DNA of 57,918 bases from Alphaproteobacteria bacterium (lineage in GTDB: Bacteria > Pseudomonadota > Alphaproteobacteria > Micropepsales > Micropepsaceae): positions 1 through 57,918 of the forward strand of contig JAFAWQ010000053.1 of assembly GCA_019241645.1 (NCBI GenBank), read 5' to 3'. Both the position numbers and the translations under genes were made by a program. The notes beneath the pieces were generated by a model. The model had not been told where the DNA came from and searched no databases. It saw only the letters and a program-made list of their open reading frames with translations. Below are positions 1-9,691 of this stretch, in pieces (positions within the stretch are counted from its first letter, which is position 1; each line of letters opens with the position of its first letter).

Positions 1-2
1 CC

Positions 3-1870
<1,868 letters not shown>

Positions 1871-1874
1871 CGCC

Positions 1875-2945
1875 ATGGTGGAGGTGCGGACGGGGCAGGC
1901 ACCCGACAAGATGTCCCGCGCCGAATTCAGCGCGCGTTTTAAGCGCTCCTATTACGATCCGCTGTTCGACCGGGAGCGCGATTCCATTGCGCGGCTCGAG
2001 GAGATTGCCTGGAAAGCGTATTGCGAGTCGCGCAAGTCGCCGAAGACGAGGAAAGCGGGAGAGGGCTTCGCCGATCCGGATTACGATTTGTCGGATGAAT
2101 GGCGCGCCACGCATGAAGCGCTGCAGCGCGCGGTCATCCGGCAAAAGGATAAGAACGCGCCGTCGCGCGCGCTGCTGATCTGCGCGGCGTCGCGCAACGA
2201 CGGCACCTGTCCAGGCGAGATGTCGAAGAGCTTCCGGCTGGCGAAAGAAGCGGAGAAGATCTTCCACGAGGCGCATGTCGAGGTCGATTTTCTCGATCTC
2301 AGCCATTTGAGTTCGGATTACGGCCGCAAGATTCATCCCTGCAAGGCCTGCATCTCCACGGCCATGCCGCTTTGTCACTGGCCATGCAGCTGCTATCCGA
2401 ACCATTCACTGGGCCAAGCCGACGATTGGATGGCGGAGATTTACGAGCGTTTTGTGCTCGCGCATGGGGTGATGATCGTGACGCCCGTGTATTGGGGCAT
2501 GGCGCCAGCTGGGTTGAAGCTGATGATCGACCGGCTGGTTTGCGCCGATGGCGGCAATCCCGATCCCAGCAGCACCAGCGGCAAGGATGCCGCCAAGGCG
2601 AAAGAAATCGAGCTAGAGGGATGGGATTATCCAAAACACCTTGCCGGACGTGTGTACGGTCTCGTCGTGCATGGCGACGTGGCGGACGCGAACACGGTTC
2701 GGGAGGGACTTGCGGGATGGCTCGACTGGACCGGTTTTATTTCGGCCGGAGCCGAAGCGCAGGTGGACCGCTTTATCGGCTACTTCGAGCCGTACGCCAC
2801 CAGCCACGAGGCTCTCGACAAGGATGATGCGGTAGTGGAGGAAGCGCGCAACGTGGCGCGCGCTGTATCTAACGGCATCGCGGCGCTCCGCGCAGGCAAG
2901 CTTGTGCAGCCTGATGCCGGCCTGAAACCGCCGCGGCAGAAATAG
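1875..2945 (+). CDS. Flavodoxin-fold NAD(P)H-dependent FMN reductase-like protein
   Basis: The 356-residue protein starts four bases after the guaB stop, so it is probably co-transcribed. An N-terminal region of about 95 residues looks specific to this subgroup. It is followed by a flavodoxin-like FMN-binding fold: ALLICAASRNDGTCPGEMSK (phosphate-binding loop), a Cys cluster KIHPCKACIS...CHWPCSC, and MIVTPVYWGMAPAGLKLMIDR, the usual P-Y-W/Y-x-M-x-G-x-L-K segment. The Cys cluster could bind a metal or iron-sulfur centre, as in iron-sulfur flavoproteins, but its spacing is not one I recognise. An alternative start is the ATG at 1911. The physiological substrate is unknown. Confidence 0.75.
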   Translation: MVEVRTGQAPDKMSRAEFSARFKRSYYDPLFDRERDSIARLEEIAWKAYCESRKSPKTRKAGEGFADPDYDLSDEWRATHEALQRAVIRQKDKNAPSRALLICAASRNDGTCPGEMSKSFRLAKEAEKIFHEAHVEVDFLDLSHLSSDYGRKIHPCKACISTAMPLCHWPCSCYPNHSLGQADDWMAEIYERFVLAHGVMIVTPVYWGMAPAGLKLMIDRLVCADGGNPDPSSTSGKDAAKAKEIELEGWDYPKHLAGRVYGLVVHGDVADANTVREGLAGWLDWTGFISAGAEAQVDRFIGYFEPYATSHEALDKDDAVVEEARNVARAVSNGIAALRAGKLVQPDAGLKPPRQK

Positions 2946-2953
2946 AACTCCCC

Positions 2954-3781
2954 ATGGTCGTCCTGATTGCCGCGCTTGCTTTTGGCGCCACCTTGCTCGG
3001 CGGGATGTTCGCGCTGCGCTTTCGCGATCGGCTGCATCTGATCCTGGGATTTTCCGCCGGTGCGGTGATCGGCGTGGCGCTGTTCGATCTTCTGCCCGAG
3101 GCCATGGTGCTGGCCGACGGCCACTACGGTCCGGCGGCGCTGTCGCTGTTCATCGCGGCCGGCTTCTTTGCATATCTGGTGATCGACCGGCTGGTGCTGC
3201 TTCATCCGCACACCCATGACGACGGTTCTCCCCCCGTTTACGGGGGAAGTGTCGCCGACGGCGACGAGGGCGGCGGCCCCCTCCACCATGCTTCGCATGG
3301 TCCCCCTGCCCCGCTGCGCAGGGGAGGAACCGGGGCGCCGCAAACGCGCGGTGCTGTCGGTGCGCTGACGCTTGCGGCGCACAGCTTTCTCGATGGTGTA
3401 GCAATCGGCGCGGGATTTCAGGCGTCGCCGGCGGTGGGCGCTATCGTGGCGGCGGCGGTGGTGACGCACGATTTCTCGGACGGCATCAACACGGTGGCGT
3501 TCGTGCTGCGCGGCGGCGGCAAGATGCGCCAGGCGCTGCCGTGGCTGCTGCTCGACGCCGGCGCGCCGGTGTTGGGCGCCGCCTCGACCTTGCTGTTCCA
3601 CATCCCACAGGCGAGCATCGGTCTTGTGCTGGCCGTGTTCAGCGGCTGCTTTCTCTATCTCGGCGCCTCCGATCTGATTCCGGAAAGCCAGCATGCGCAT
3701 CCCCGTGCTGCCACCACCTTGATGACCTTGCTAGGCGCGGCGGTGCTGTATCTGGCGGTGCGCGTGTGGGGCGGCGGATGA
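2954..3781 (+). CDS. ZIP-family metal transporter with a repeat-derived loop
   Basis: A multi-spanning inner-membrane protein of 275 residues that resembles ZIP (zinc/iron-type) transporters. The signature is AAHSFLDGVAIGAGFQ, with the metal-site His and Gly of TM4, then VVTHDFSDGINTVAFVL in TM5, and a His-rich start of the loop (HPHTHDD). Between TM3 and TM4 roughly 37 residues (SPPVYGG to RGGTGAP) are encoded by a GC-rich palindromic repeat, listed separately, which is read through without a stop. The last codons overlap the start of the next gene (ATGA). Likely imports divalent cations; specificity is not determinable. Confidence 0.85.
   Translation: MVVLIAALAFGATLLGGMFALRFRDRLHLILGFSAGAVIGVALFDLLPEAMVLADGHYGPAALSLFIAAGFFAYLVIDRLVLLHPHTHDDGSPPVYGGSVADGDEGGGPLHHASHGPPAPLRRGGTGAPQTRGAVGALTLAAHSFLDGVAIGAGFQASPAVGAIVAAAVVTHDFSDGINTVAFVLRGGGKMRQALPWLLLDAGAPVLGAASTLLFHIPQASIGLVLAVFSGCFLYLGASDLIPESQHAHPRAATTLMTLLGAAVLYLAVRVWGGG
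3225..3333. repeat. Palindromic repeat family A, copy 1, inside the ZIP gene
   Basis: About 109 bases made of stem-loops: CCCCCCGTTTACGGGGG, CACCATGCTTCGCATGGT and CCCTGCCCCGCTGCGCAGGGG. The reverse complement shares the block GGTTCCTCCCCTGCGCAGCG, then AGGGGGACCA and GGTGGAGGGGGC, with the repeat at 18625-18780. Its codon use is unlike the surrounding membrane protein and it encodes a Gly/Pro/His-rich loop. It keeps the reading frame open. Confidence 0.75.
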
Positions 3782-5130
3782 CTCCGGCCGCGCGGCTTCA
3801 GGCGGCAATCGAAATTCTTGAACAGCTTGAAGGCACGCCGCTTCCGGCTGACCGGTTCATTCGCGACTGGTTTCGGCGGCGGCGTTATGCGGGCTCGAAG
3901 GACCGCGCCGCGGTTGGGGAACGCGTGTTCGATGTGCTGCGGCATCGCAATTCCTTCGCCTGGCGCATGCAAAGCGAAGATCCACGCGCGCTGGTGATTG
4001 CCGTGCTGCTGCGCGACGGCGAACCGCTGGAGTCCATCCGTACGCTCTTCGGCGGCGAGGGGTACGGCCCGCCGCCATTGAATGAAGCCGAGGTGCTGGC
4101 GCTGGAAATTCCGCCGCAAGGCGAGCCGCCACCGCATGTGCAAGGCGAATATCCGCAATGGCTGGAGCCGGAGCTGCGTCGCGCTTTCGGCGAGCGGCTT
4201 CATGAGGAAATGCTGGCGATGCAGGCCCGCGCGCCCATCGATCTGCGGGTCAATACGCTGAAGGCAAAACGGAGCGATGCTGTCGCGGAGTTGCGTGCAG
4301 AGGGATACGATGCAAATCCCACACCTTATTCGCCGCTCGGCGTTCGCATTCCCGCTGGCGCGAGCGGATTGGATAAGACCAAGCTGTTTTCGTCCGGCGC
4401 TTTCGAATTGCAGGACGAGGCCTCGCAAATTGCCGCGCTGCTGGTCGATGCGAAGCCCGGCATGCGGGTGCTCGATTGCGCGGCCGGCGCCGGCGGCAAG
4501 GCGCTGGCCATCGCGGCGCAAATGCGGAACCAGGGTAAGATTGTCGCCGCCGACATCGATGTTGGCCGGCTGGCGCAGATTGTCGAGCGGGCGAGACGTG
4601 CGGGTGTGAGTATCATTTTCCCTCCTCTGAAAGGGGAGGATCGAAACAGCGAAGCTGTTTCGGGGAGTGGTCATGTGATGGACCCCCACCCGAGCCACTG
4701 GCGCGCCTCGACCTCCCCCTTTCAGGGGGAGGAGACATTCGATCGGGTGCTGGTGGATGCGCCGTGCAGCGGCACCGGTACCTGGCGGCGGCAGCCGGAG
4801 CTGCGTTGGCGGCTGACGCCGGAACGGCTCGAAGTGCTCAAGAAAACGCAAAGCTGGCTGCTGGACGATGGAGCGCGCCACACCAGGCCCGGCAGTAGGC
4901 TGATCTATGCCACCTGTTCCCTGCTGCCGTCGGAAAACGAGGATCAGGTCACCGCTTTTCTGGAGCGCAACCCTGACTTCGCGGCCGTTCCGGCGCGCAC
5001 TGTATGGGCCCAGGCGATTGGTACCGAGCCGCCGCCGGGCCTGGCCCAATTTTTCCACGCCGCGCCGCTCACCACCGGCACGGACGGGTTCTTCACGGCG
5101 GTGATTGCGCGTACAACAGAGGATGCTTGA
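3778..5130 (+). CDS. RsmB/NOP2-type RNA (cytosine-5) methyltransferase with repeat insertion
   Basis: SAM-dependent m5C methyltransferase acting on rRNA or tRNA. The 450-residue product has the NusB-like N-terminal half seen in RsmB, then the motif I-like segment LDCAAGAGGKALAIAA. Motif IV is DAPCSGTGTWRRQPELRW (Cys about 330) and motif VI is YATCSLLPSEN (Cys about 380); in this family the motif VI Cys is the nucleophile and the motif IV Cys helps release the product. About 39 residues (281-319) between the SAM site and motif IV are encoded by a palindromic repeat that stays in frame. The start overlaps the ZIP stop as ATGA. The exact target base is not predictable. Confidence 0.88.
   Translation: MTPAARLQAAIEILEQLEGTPLPADRFIRDWFRRRRYAGSKDRAAVGERVFDVLRHRNSFAWRMQSEDPRALVIAVLLRDGEPLESIRTLFGGEGYGPPPLNEAEVLALEIPPQGEPPPHVQGEYPQWLEPELRRAFGERLHEEMLAMQARAPIDLRVNTLKAKRSDAVAELRAEGYDANPTPYSPLGVRIPAGASGLDKTKLFSSGAFELQDEASQIAALLVDAKPGMRVLDCAAGAGGKALAIAAQMRNQGKIVAADIDVGRLAQIVERARRAGVSIIFPPLKGEDRNSEAVSGSGHVMDPHPSHWRASTSPFQGEETFDRVLVDAPCSGTGTWRRQPELRWRLTPERLEVLKKTQSWLLDDGARHTRPGSRLIYATCSLLPSENEDQVTAFLERNPDFAAVPARTVWAQAIGTEPPPGLAQFFHAAPLTTGTDGFFTAVIARTTEDA
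4618..4734. repeat. Palindromic repeat family B, copy 1, inside the RsmB-like gene
   Basis: About 117 bases bounded by the hairpins CCTCCTCTGAAAGGGGAGG and CCTCCCCCTTTCAGGGGGAGG, with an inner hairpin GAAACAGCGAAGCTGTTTC. The reverse complement shares CTCCCCCTGAAAGGGGGAG followed by GTCGA, TCGGGTGGGGGTC and a terminal AGGAGGG block with the copy at 36371-36489. The inserted length is a multiple of three, so the host gene stays open. Confidence 0.8.
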
Positions 5131-5134
5131 ACTC

Positions 5135-7207
5135 ATGCGGGCGATGAATTTCAGATTGCTTGTCGTCGTGTTTGCGCTGCTCGCTCAGGATGCGGGCGCA
5201 GCCCAGCGGCTGATTACCTCGCCAATCGATGAACGCGTGCTTGTTCCTCTCGGCAACAACGTCCGGCCGGAGGCAGCGCCGGAAAACGACCGTGGCGTGT
5301 TGGCCGACAGGTTTCCTCTCAACGGGATCACGCTGCTGTTGCGCCGGCCCGAAGCGAAGGAGGCCGCGCTCGAACGGCTGATGGAGCAGCAAACGGACCG
5401 TTCGTCGCCTAATTATCACCGCTGGCTGACGGCCCGCGAATTCGGCGAACGTTTTGGCGCAGCGCCCGAGGATGTGAAAGCACTGCGCGAATGGCTGGCG
5501 GCGAAAGGTTTTCAGGTCGATCCGGTTGGTGCCGGACGACGCACCATCACTTTCTCCGGAACGGCAGGACAGGTGCGCGCCGCCTTTCACACCGAGATCC
5601 GTCGTTTGAACGTTCACGGCGCCAAGCACTTCGCCAATCTGACAAGTCCGCAAATGCCCGCGGCGCTGGCGCCGGCCGTGATCGGCATCGTGTCGCTCAA
5701 CGATTTCATGCCCCGCACCGACCGCATCAAGCCCGACTACACATTCCTGAAATTCGGAAAGACATGGCATGTCGTCGTGCCCGAGGATCTGGCGACCATC
5801 TACAACCTCGATCCATTGTTCGCGTCAGGGCTGTCCGGCGAGGGCCAGACCATTGCCGTCCTCGAGGATTCCAACGTTGGAAATCCGGATGACTGGAGCA
5901 CTTTTCGCAAGGCGTTCGGACTGTCGCGCTTCCACAAGGGAAGTCTCGCGCTGGTGCATCCGCAAGGCGCGCAGGCCTGCGACGATCCCGGCATCAACGG
6001 CGCGGAGAGCGATGCCACCCTGAATGCGCAGTGGGCCAGCGCGTCCGCGCCGAACGCCGCCATCATCGTCGCCAGCTGCAGAGATGGCGTGCAGTTCGGC
6101 GGCTTTCTCGCCATGGAAAATCTCATCAATGGGGAGGACGTGCCGGGGGTAATGAGTCTCTCCTACAGCCACGGCGAAGCCTGGATAGGCGAGGTGGGGA
6201 ACCGATACATCGCTTCGCTGTATCAACAGGCCGCGGCCGAAGGCGTGTCGATATTCGTCTCTGCGGGCGATGAAGGCCCGGCGGAAAATGACGGCCGCGG
6301 CGACAAGCCCATCCACGGCATCAGCGTCAGCGGCTTCACCTCGACGCCCTACAACGTGTCGGTCGGCGGCACGGATTTCGCCGACACGTATTTCGGAAAG
6401 GCAGCTGACTACTGGAACAGCAGCAACACGAAATTCCATGGTTCCGCGAAATCGTATATTCCCGAGTTCCCGTGGGATGATTCCTGCGCCAATGGCCCGC
6501 TGGCGAAATCGAGAGGCTATGCGCGCAGCTATGGCGCGGACGGATTCTGCAACCACGGCGGTCCGCTCACCTCCGTCGCGGGCAGCGGCGGACCGAGTGG
6601 CTGTGCGACAGGCACCGCCAGCATTCGCGGCGTGGTGAGCGGCAGCTGCAAGGGCTATCGCCAGCCCAAATGGCAGAGACTGGTTGGCGTGCCGAACGAT
6701 CGTGTGCGCGACGTTCCCGATGTCGCGCTGTTCGCGGCCAACGGTTTGTGGGGACACTACTATTTGTATTGCGACACGGCGGAGAACGGCTGCACCGGCG
6801 AGCCGAGCAACTGGTCATCCGCCGGAGGCACATCGTTCGGCACGCCCATCTGGGCGGGCTTTCAGGCGCTGATCGACCAGAACGCGGGCGGACGGCAGGG
6901 CAATCCCAATCCGGAGCTCTACCGTCTGGCCGCAAACGAATATGGCGCGCACGGCAACAAGGATTGCAATTCTTCACGCAAAAATGGGCCGGATGCCGCT
7001 TGCGTCTTCTACGACGTCACCATCGGCGACAACGATGTGAACTGCCTCGGCCAGTTCGATTGCTTTCTGCCGTCCGGCACCAATGGCGTGCTGTCGAGAA
7101 AGGCCACGCGCTACAAGCCCGCCTTCCGCGCCGCGACAGGCTACGACTTCCCCACCGGCATCGGCACGGTGAACGTCACCAATCTGGTGAACGCCTGGGG
7201 GAGATGA
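5135..7207 (+). CDS. Secreted sedolisin-like (S53) protein with pro-domain, altered acidic catalytic residues
   Basis: A 690-residue exported protein of the serine-carboxyl peptidase family S53. I chose the ATG at 5135 because AGAGGA lies 11 bases upstream; the ATG at 5144 would also leave an intact signal peptide ([18 protein letters not shown]). A pro-kumamolisin activation domain spans about residues 40-200 ([15 protein letters not shown]... [16 protein letters not shown]), then the catalytic domain. The nucleophile motif [12 protein letters not shown], the oxyanion Asp in SAGDEG and the C-terminal calcium-loop GYDFPTGIG are present. The Glu/Asp pair, normally E-x-x-L-D, reads D-A-T-L-N here, so activity is uncertain. 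The stop overlaps a possible guaA start (ATGA). Confidence 0.88.
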   Translation: MRAMNFRLLVVVFALLAQDAGAAQRLITSPIDERVLVPLGNNVRPEAAPENDRGVLADRFPLNGITLLLRRPEAKEAALERLMEQQTDRSSPNYHRWLTAREFGERFGAAPEDVKALREWLAAKGFQVDPVGAGRRTITFSGTAGQVRAAFHTEIRRLNVHGAKHFANLTSPQMPAALAPAVIGIVSLNDFMPRTDRIKPDYTFLKFGKTWHVVVPEDLATIYNLDPLFASGLSGEGQTIAVLEDSNVGNPDDWSTFRKAFGLSRFHKGSLALVHPQGAQACDDPGINGAESDATLNAQWASASAPNAAIIVASCRDGVQFGGFLAMENLINGEDVPGVMSLSYSHGEAWIGEVGNRYIASLYQQAAAEGVSIFVSAGDEGPAENDGRGDKPIHGISVSGFTSTPYNVSVGGTDFADTYFGKAADYWNSSNTKFHGSAKSYIPEFPWDDSCANGPLAKSRGYARSYGADGFCNHGGPLTSVAGSGGPSGCATGTASIRGVVSGSCKGYRQPKWQRLVGVPNDRVRDVPDVALFAANGLWGHYYLYCDTAENGCTGEPSNWSSAGGTSFGTPIWAGFQALIDQNAGGRQGNPNPELYRLAANEYGAHGNKDCNSSRKNGPDAACVFYDVTIGDNDVNCLGQFDCFLPSGTNGVLSRKATRYKPAFRAATGYDFPTGIGTVNVTNLVNAWGR

Positions 7208-7245
7208 ATCTGGACAGCGTCGGTGGCGATCCGCTACATCCTGCC

Positions 7246-8793
7246 ATGACGATTCCCGTTCTCATCATCGATTTCGGCAGCCAGGTGACGCAGCTGATCG
7301 CGCGGCGCGTGCGCGAGGCCGGCGTCTATTGCGAAATCGTGCCGTACAACCAGGCGGAAGCCGCGCTGGAGAAGGCGCAGCCCAAAGCCATCATTCTCTC
7401 CGGCGGGCCGGCGAGCGTCACGCTTTCGCATACCCCGCGCGCGCCACAGGCGGTGTTCGAGCTTGGCGTGCCGGTGCTCGGCATCTGCTACGGCCAGCAG
7501 GCGATGGTGCAGCAGCTGGGCGGCAAGGTGGAAGGCGGCCATGCGGCGGAGTTCGGCCGCGCCGAGATCGAAGTCACGGGGCAATCGCCGCTGTTCGATA
7601 ACGTGTGGGCCATCGGCGCGCGCGACGATGTGTGGATGAGCCATGGCGACCGCGTGGTGTCGCTACCCAAAGGTTTCCATGTGGTCGCGCAAAGCGGTAA
7701 TGCGCCGTTCGCCATCGTCGCGGACGAACGCCGCAAGTTCTACGGCGTGATGTTCCATCCCGAAGTGGTGCACACGCCGAAAGGCGGCGCGCTGCTGCGC
7801 AACTTCGTGCAGAACATTGCCGGCATCGCGCCGGACTGGAACATGCATGCCTTCAAGGAGGATTCGATCCGCCGCATCCGCGCGCAGGTGGGGAAGGGCA
7901 AGGTCATTTGCGGGCTATCCGGAGGCGTGGACTCCTCCGTCGCAGCCGTACTCATCCACGAAGCCATCGGCGACCAGCTCACCTGCATATTCGTGGACAC
8001 CGGGCTGATGCGCGCCGGCGAAGCGGAGGAGGTCGTCTCGCTCTTCCGCGGGCACTACAACATTCCGCTGGTGCATACGGACGCGGCGGAGTTGTTCCTC
8101 TCGCGGCTGGAAGGCGTCAGCGACCCGGAGCGCAAGCGCAAGATCATCGGCGCCACCTTCATCGATGTGTTCGACGAAGAGGCGCACAAAATCGGCGGCG
8201 CCGACTTTCTGGCGCAGGGCACGCTGTATCCCGACGTGATCGAAAGCGTGTCGGCCATCGGCGGGCCGTCCGTCACCATCAAGTCGCATCACAATGTCGG
8301 CGGCCTGCCAGAGCGCATGAAGATGAGGCTGGTGGAGCCGCTGCGCGAGCTGTTCAAGGATGAAGTGCGCGCGCTGGGGCGCGAGCTGGGCTTGAGCGAA
8401 CGCTTCGTCGGGCGGCATCCGTTTCCGGGGCCGGGGCTCGCCATCCGCGTGCCGGGCGAGATCACGCGTGAAAAGCTCGACGCGCTGCGCAAGGCCGACA
8501 CCATCTATCTCGACGAGATCCGCAGGTGCGGATTGTACGACGAGATCTGGCAGGCCTTTGCCGTGCTGCTGCCGGTGAAGACGGTGGGCGTGATGGGCGA
8601 CGACCGCACCTACGATCACGTCTGCGCGCTGCGTGCGGTAACCTCCACCGACGGCATGACGGCGGATTCCTATCCCTTCGAGCACACGTTCCTGGCACGC
8701 ACCGCCACCCGCATCATCAACGAGGTGAAGGGCATCAACCGCGTGGTCTACGATGTTACGAGCAAGCCACCGGGGACGATTGAGTGGGAGTAG
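7246..8793 (+). CDS. guaA: GMP synthase (glutamine-hydrolysing)
   Basis: Aminates XMP to GMP with ATP and glutamine. The 515-residue product has a class I glutamine amidotransferase domain (GICYGQQAM with Cys 81; MFHPEVVHT), the ATP-pyrophosphatase domain with P-loop [11 protein letters not shown] near residue 223, and the C-terminal dimerisation domain ending in [12 protein letters not shown]. An alternative start at 7204 overlaps the preceding stop as ATGA and would add 14 residues; I kept 7246 because it gives [13 protein letters not shown]. The last 86 bases recur in diverged form at 9603-9688, which suggests that an element integrated into the 3' end of this gene. Confidence 0.97.
   Translation: MTIPVLIIDFGSQVTQLIARRVREAGVYCEIVPYNQAEAALEKAQPKAIILSGGPASVTLSHTPRAPQAVFELGVPVLGICYGQQAMVQQLGGKVEGGHAAEFGRAEIEVTGQSPLFDNVWAIGARDDVWMSHGDRVVSLPKGFHVVAQSGNAPFAIVADERRKFYGVMFHPEVVHTPKGGALLRNFVQNIAGIAPDWNMHAFKEDSIRRIRAQVGKGKVICGLSGGVDSSVAAVLIHEAIGDQLTCIFVDTGLMRAGEAEEVVSLFRGHYNIPLVHTDAAELFLSRLEGVSDPERKRKIIGATFIDVFDEEAHKIGGADFLAQGTLYPDVIESVSAIGGPSVTIKSHHNVGGLPERMKMRLVEPLRELFKDEVRALGRELGLSERFVGRHPFPGPGLAIRVPGEITREKLDALRKADTIYLDEIRRCGLYDEIWQAFAVLLPVKTVGVMGDDRTYDHVCALRAVTSTDGMTADSYPFEHTFLARTATRIINEVKGINRVVYDVTSKPPGTIEWE
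8708..8793 (+). repeat. Left copy of a guaA 3'-end direct repeat (putative attachment site)
   Basis: This is the 3' end of intact guaA. It matches 9603-9688 over 86 bases with 15 differences by my alignment, including an identical 20-base core AAGGGCATCAACCGCGTGGT and an identical GAGTGGGAGT just before the stop. Both copies end in a stop codon. The pattern is what integration into the 3' end of guaA by a site-specific recombinase leaves behind; no recombinase gene is present between the copies. Confidence 0.7.
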
Positions 8794-8904
8794 GCAAACG
8801 GTGGCATACAACGAAATTTCTATACTATTCAATGTCTTATGAACTAAGCGGCGAATGGCTCGATACGATTTGCGTGGCTTCTCCCTTGCACTGGCCGGCC
8901 TCGC

Positions 8905-8929
8905 GATATAACCTGTTGCAGGTTATATC
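8905..8929. promoter_or_regulatory. Perfect palindrome upstream of the VapB-like gene, likely operator
   Basis: GATATAACCTG and CAGGTTATATC form a perfect 11-base inverted repeat around the spacer TTG, 18 bases before the antitoxin start. Ribbon-helix-helix antitoxins typically repress their own operon by binding such palindromes, so this is the probable autoregulatory site. The A+T-rich arms could overlap a promoter -10 region. Confidence 0.7.
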
Positions 8930-8947
8930 AGTGCACGGACGCTCCAC

Positions 8948-9190
8948 ATGAACTTCAATCTCTATCTCGACGATCAAACCGCAAAGGAGTTGGACCGAAC
9001 GGCCAAGAAGCTGAGCGAGACCCGCAGCGGATTGATCCGCAAAGCGCTGCGCGAATGGTTGGACAAGAAGGCGCTCGGCAGTCCCGGCTGGCCGCCGCTG
9101 ATTCTGAATTGGCAGGGTGTTCCCGGCACGCCGCCGTTCGAATCCTATCGCGGTGAATTGCTGCCACCGCCGGAAGATGCCTTTTCGTGA
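8948..9190 (+). CDS. Ribbon-helix-helix antitoxin (VapB/CopG-like)
   Basis: An 80-residue protein opening with MNFNLYLDDQTAKELD (the RHH beta-strand), followed by two helices around RSGLIRKALREWLDKK. The Pro/Trp-rich tail (WPPLILNWQGVPGTPPF) probably wraps the toxin. Its stop overlaps the next gene's GTG start (GTGA), which indicates translational coupling to the PIN toxin. A perfect palindrome lies just upstream. It is the antitoxin of a type II module lodged between two copies of the guaA 3' end. Confidence 0.85.
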   Translation: MNFNLYLDDQTAKELDRTAKKLSETRSGLIRKALREWLDKKALGSPGWPPLILNWQGVPGTPPFESYRGELLPPPEDAFS

Positions 9191-9591
9191 AATACCTCCT
9201 CGACACCAATGTGCTGAGTGACTTCGCGCGTGGCGAGCAGGCAGTGACGGCACGGCTGCGCCAGGAGGCGCCGCCGCAATTATCCGTTTCGGTGATCACG
9301 GAGATGGAAGTCGAGTACGGGCTCGCGCGTAATCCCGATGTTGCGCCGCGTGTACGGGAAATCATGCGGACGTTGCTGAACGCGATATCTGTCTTGCCAT
9401 TCGAACGCGAAGATGCGCGCGTGGCGGCGCAACTGCGCGCCGGCCTCAACAGCCAGGGCACGCCCATTGGTGCCTATGACTTGCTGCTTGCAGCGTGTGC
9501 CCTGCGGCGGGGCCTGAAGATTGTGACGCACAATGCGCGGGAGTTCGCCCGCGTTGGCGGGCTTGGACTGGAGGATTGGCATGGCGCATAA
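9187..9591 (+). CDS. PIN-domain ribonuclease toxin (VapC-like)
   Basis: The 134-residue protein has the PIN-domain acidic residues: Asp in [14 protein letters not shown], Glu in [15 protein letters not shown], Asp in [12 protein letters not shown] and the closing [10 protein letters not shown] segment. VapC toxins are Mg-dependent endoribonucleases, often cleaving tRNA or rRNA, and are held inactive by the antitoxin encoded immediately upstream. Starts at a GTG overlapping the antitoxin stop. Its own stop lies 11 bases inside the start of the guaA remnant. Confidence 0.87.
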   Translation: MKYLLDTNVLSDFARGEQAVTARLRQEAPPQLSVSVITEMEVEYGLARNPDVAPRVREIMRTLLNAISVLPFEREDARVAAQLRAGLNSQGTPIGAYDLLLAACALRRGLKIVTHNAREFARVGGLGLEDWHGA

Positions 9592-9688
9592 ACCTTGGCG
9601 CGCCCGCATCATCAACGAGAAGAAGGGCATCAACCGCGTGGTGCACGACGTGACCAGCAAACCGCTGGGCACCATCGAGTGGGAGTGA
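9581..9688 (+). pseudogene. Detached guaA 3'-end remnant (right copy of the direct repeat)
   Basis: A 35-codon open frame whose last 28 residues repeat the C-terminus of GMP synthase: [20 protein letters not shown] followed by LGTIEWE, with three substitutions against the intact enzyme. At DNA level (9603-9688 against 8708-8793) there are 15 differences in 86 bases, mostly silent, so this end evolved as part of a functional guaA, either the original host end displaced by integration or one brought from another strain. It has no enzyme function on its own. Confidence 0.8.
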
Positions 9689-9691
9689 ATG

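Noticed and set aside
3655..5136. A 493-codon reverse frame opposite the RsmB-like gene
   Set aside because: Shadow of a well-supported gene; its only repeated feature is the palindromic element, which is open in several frames.
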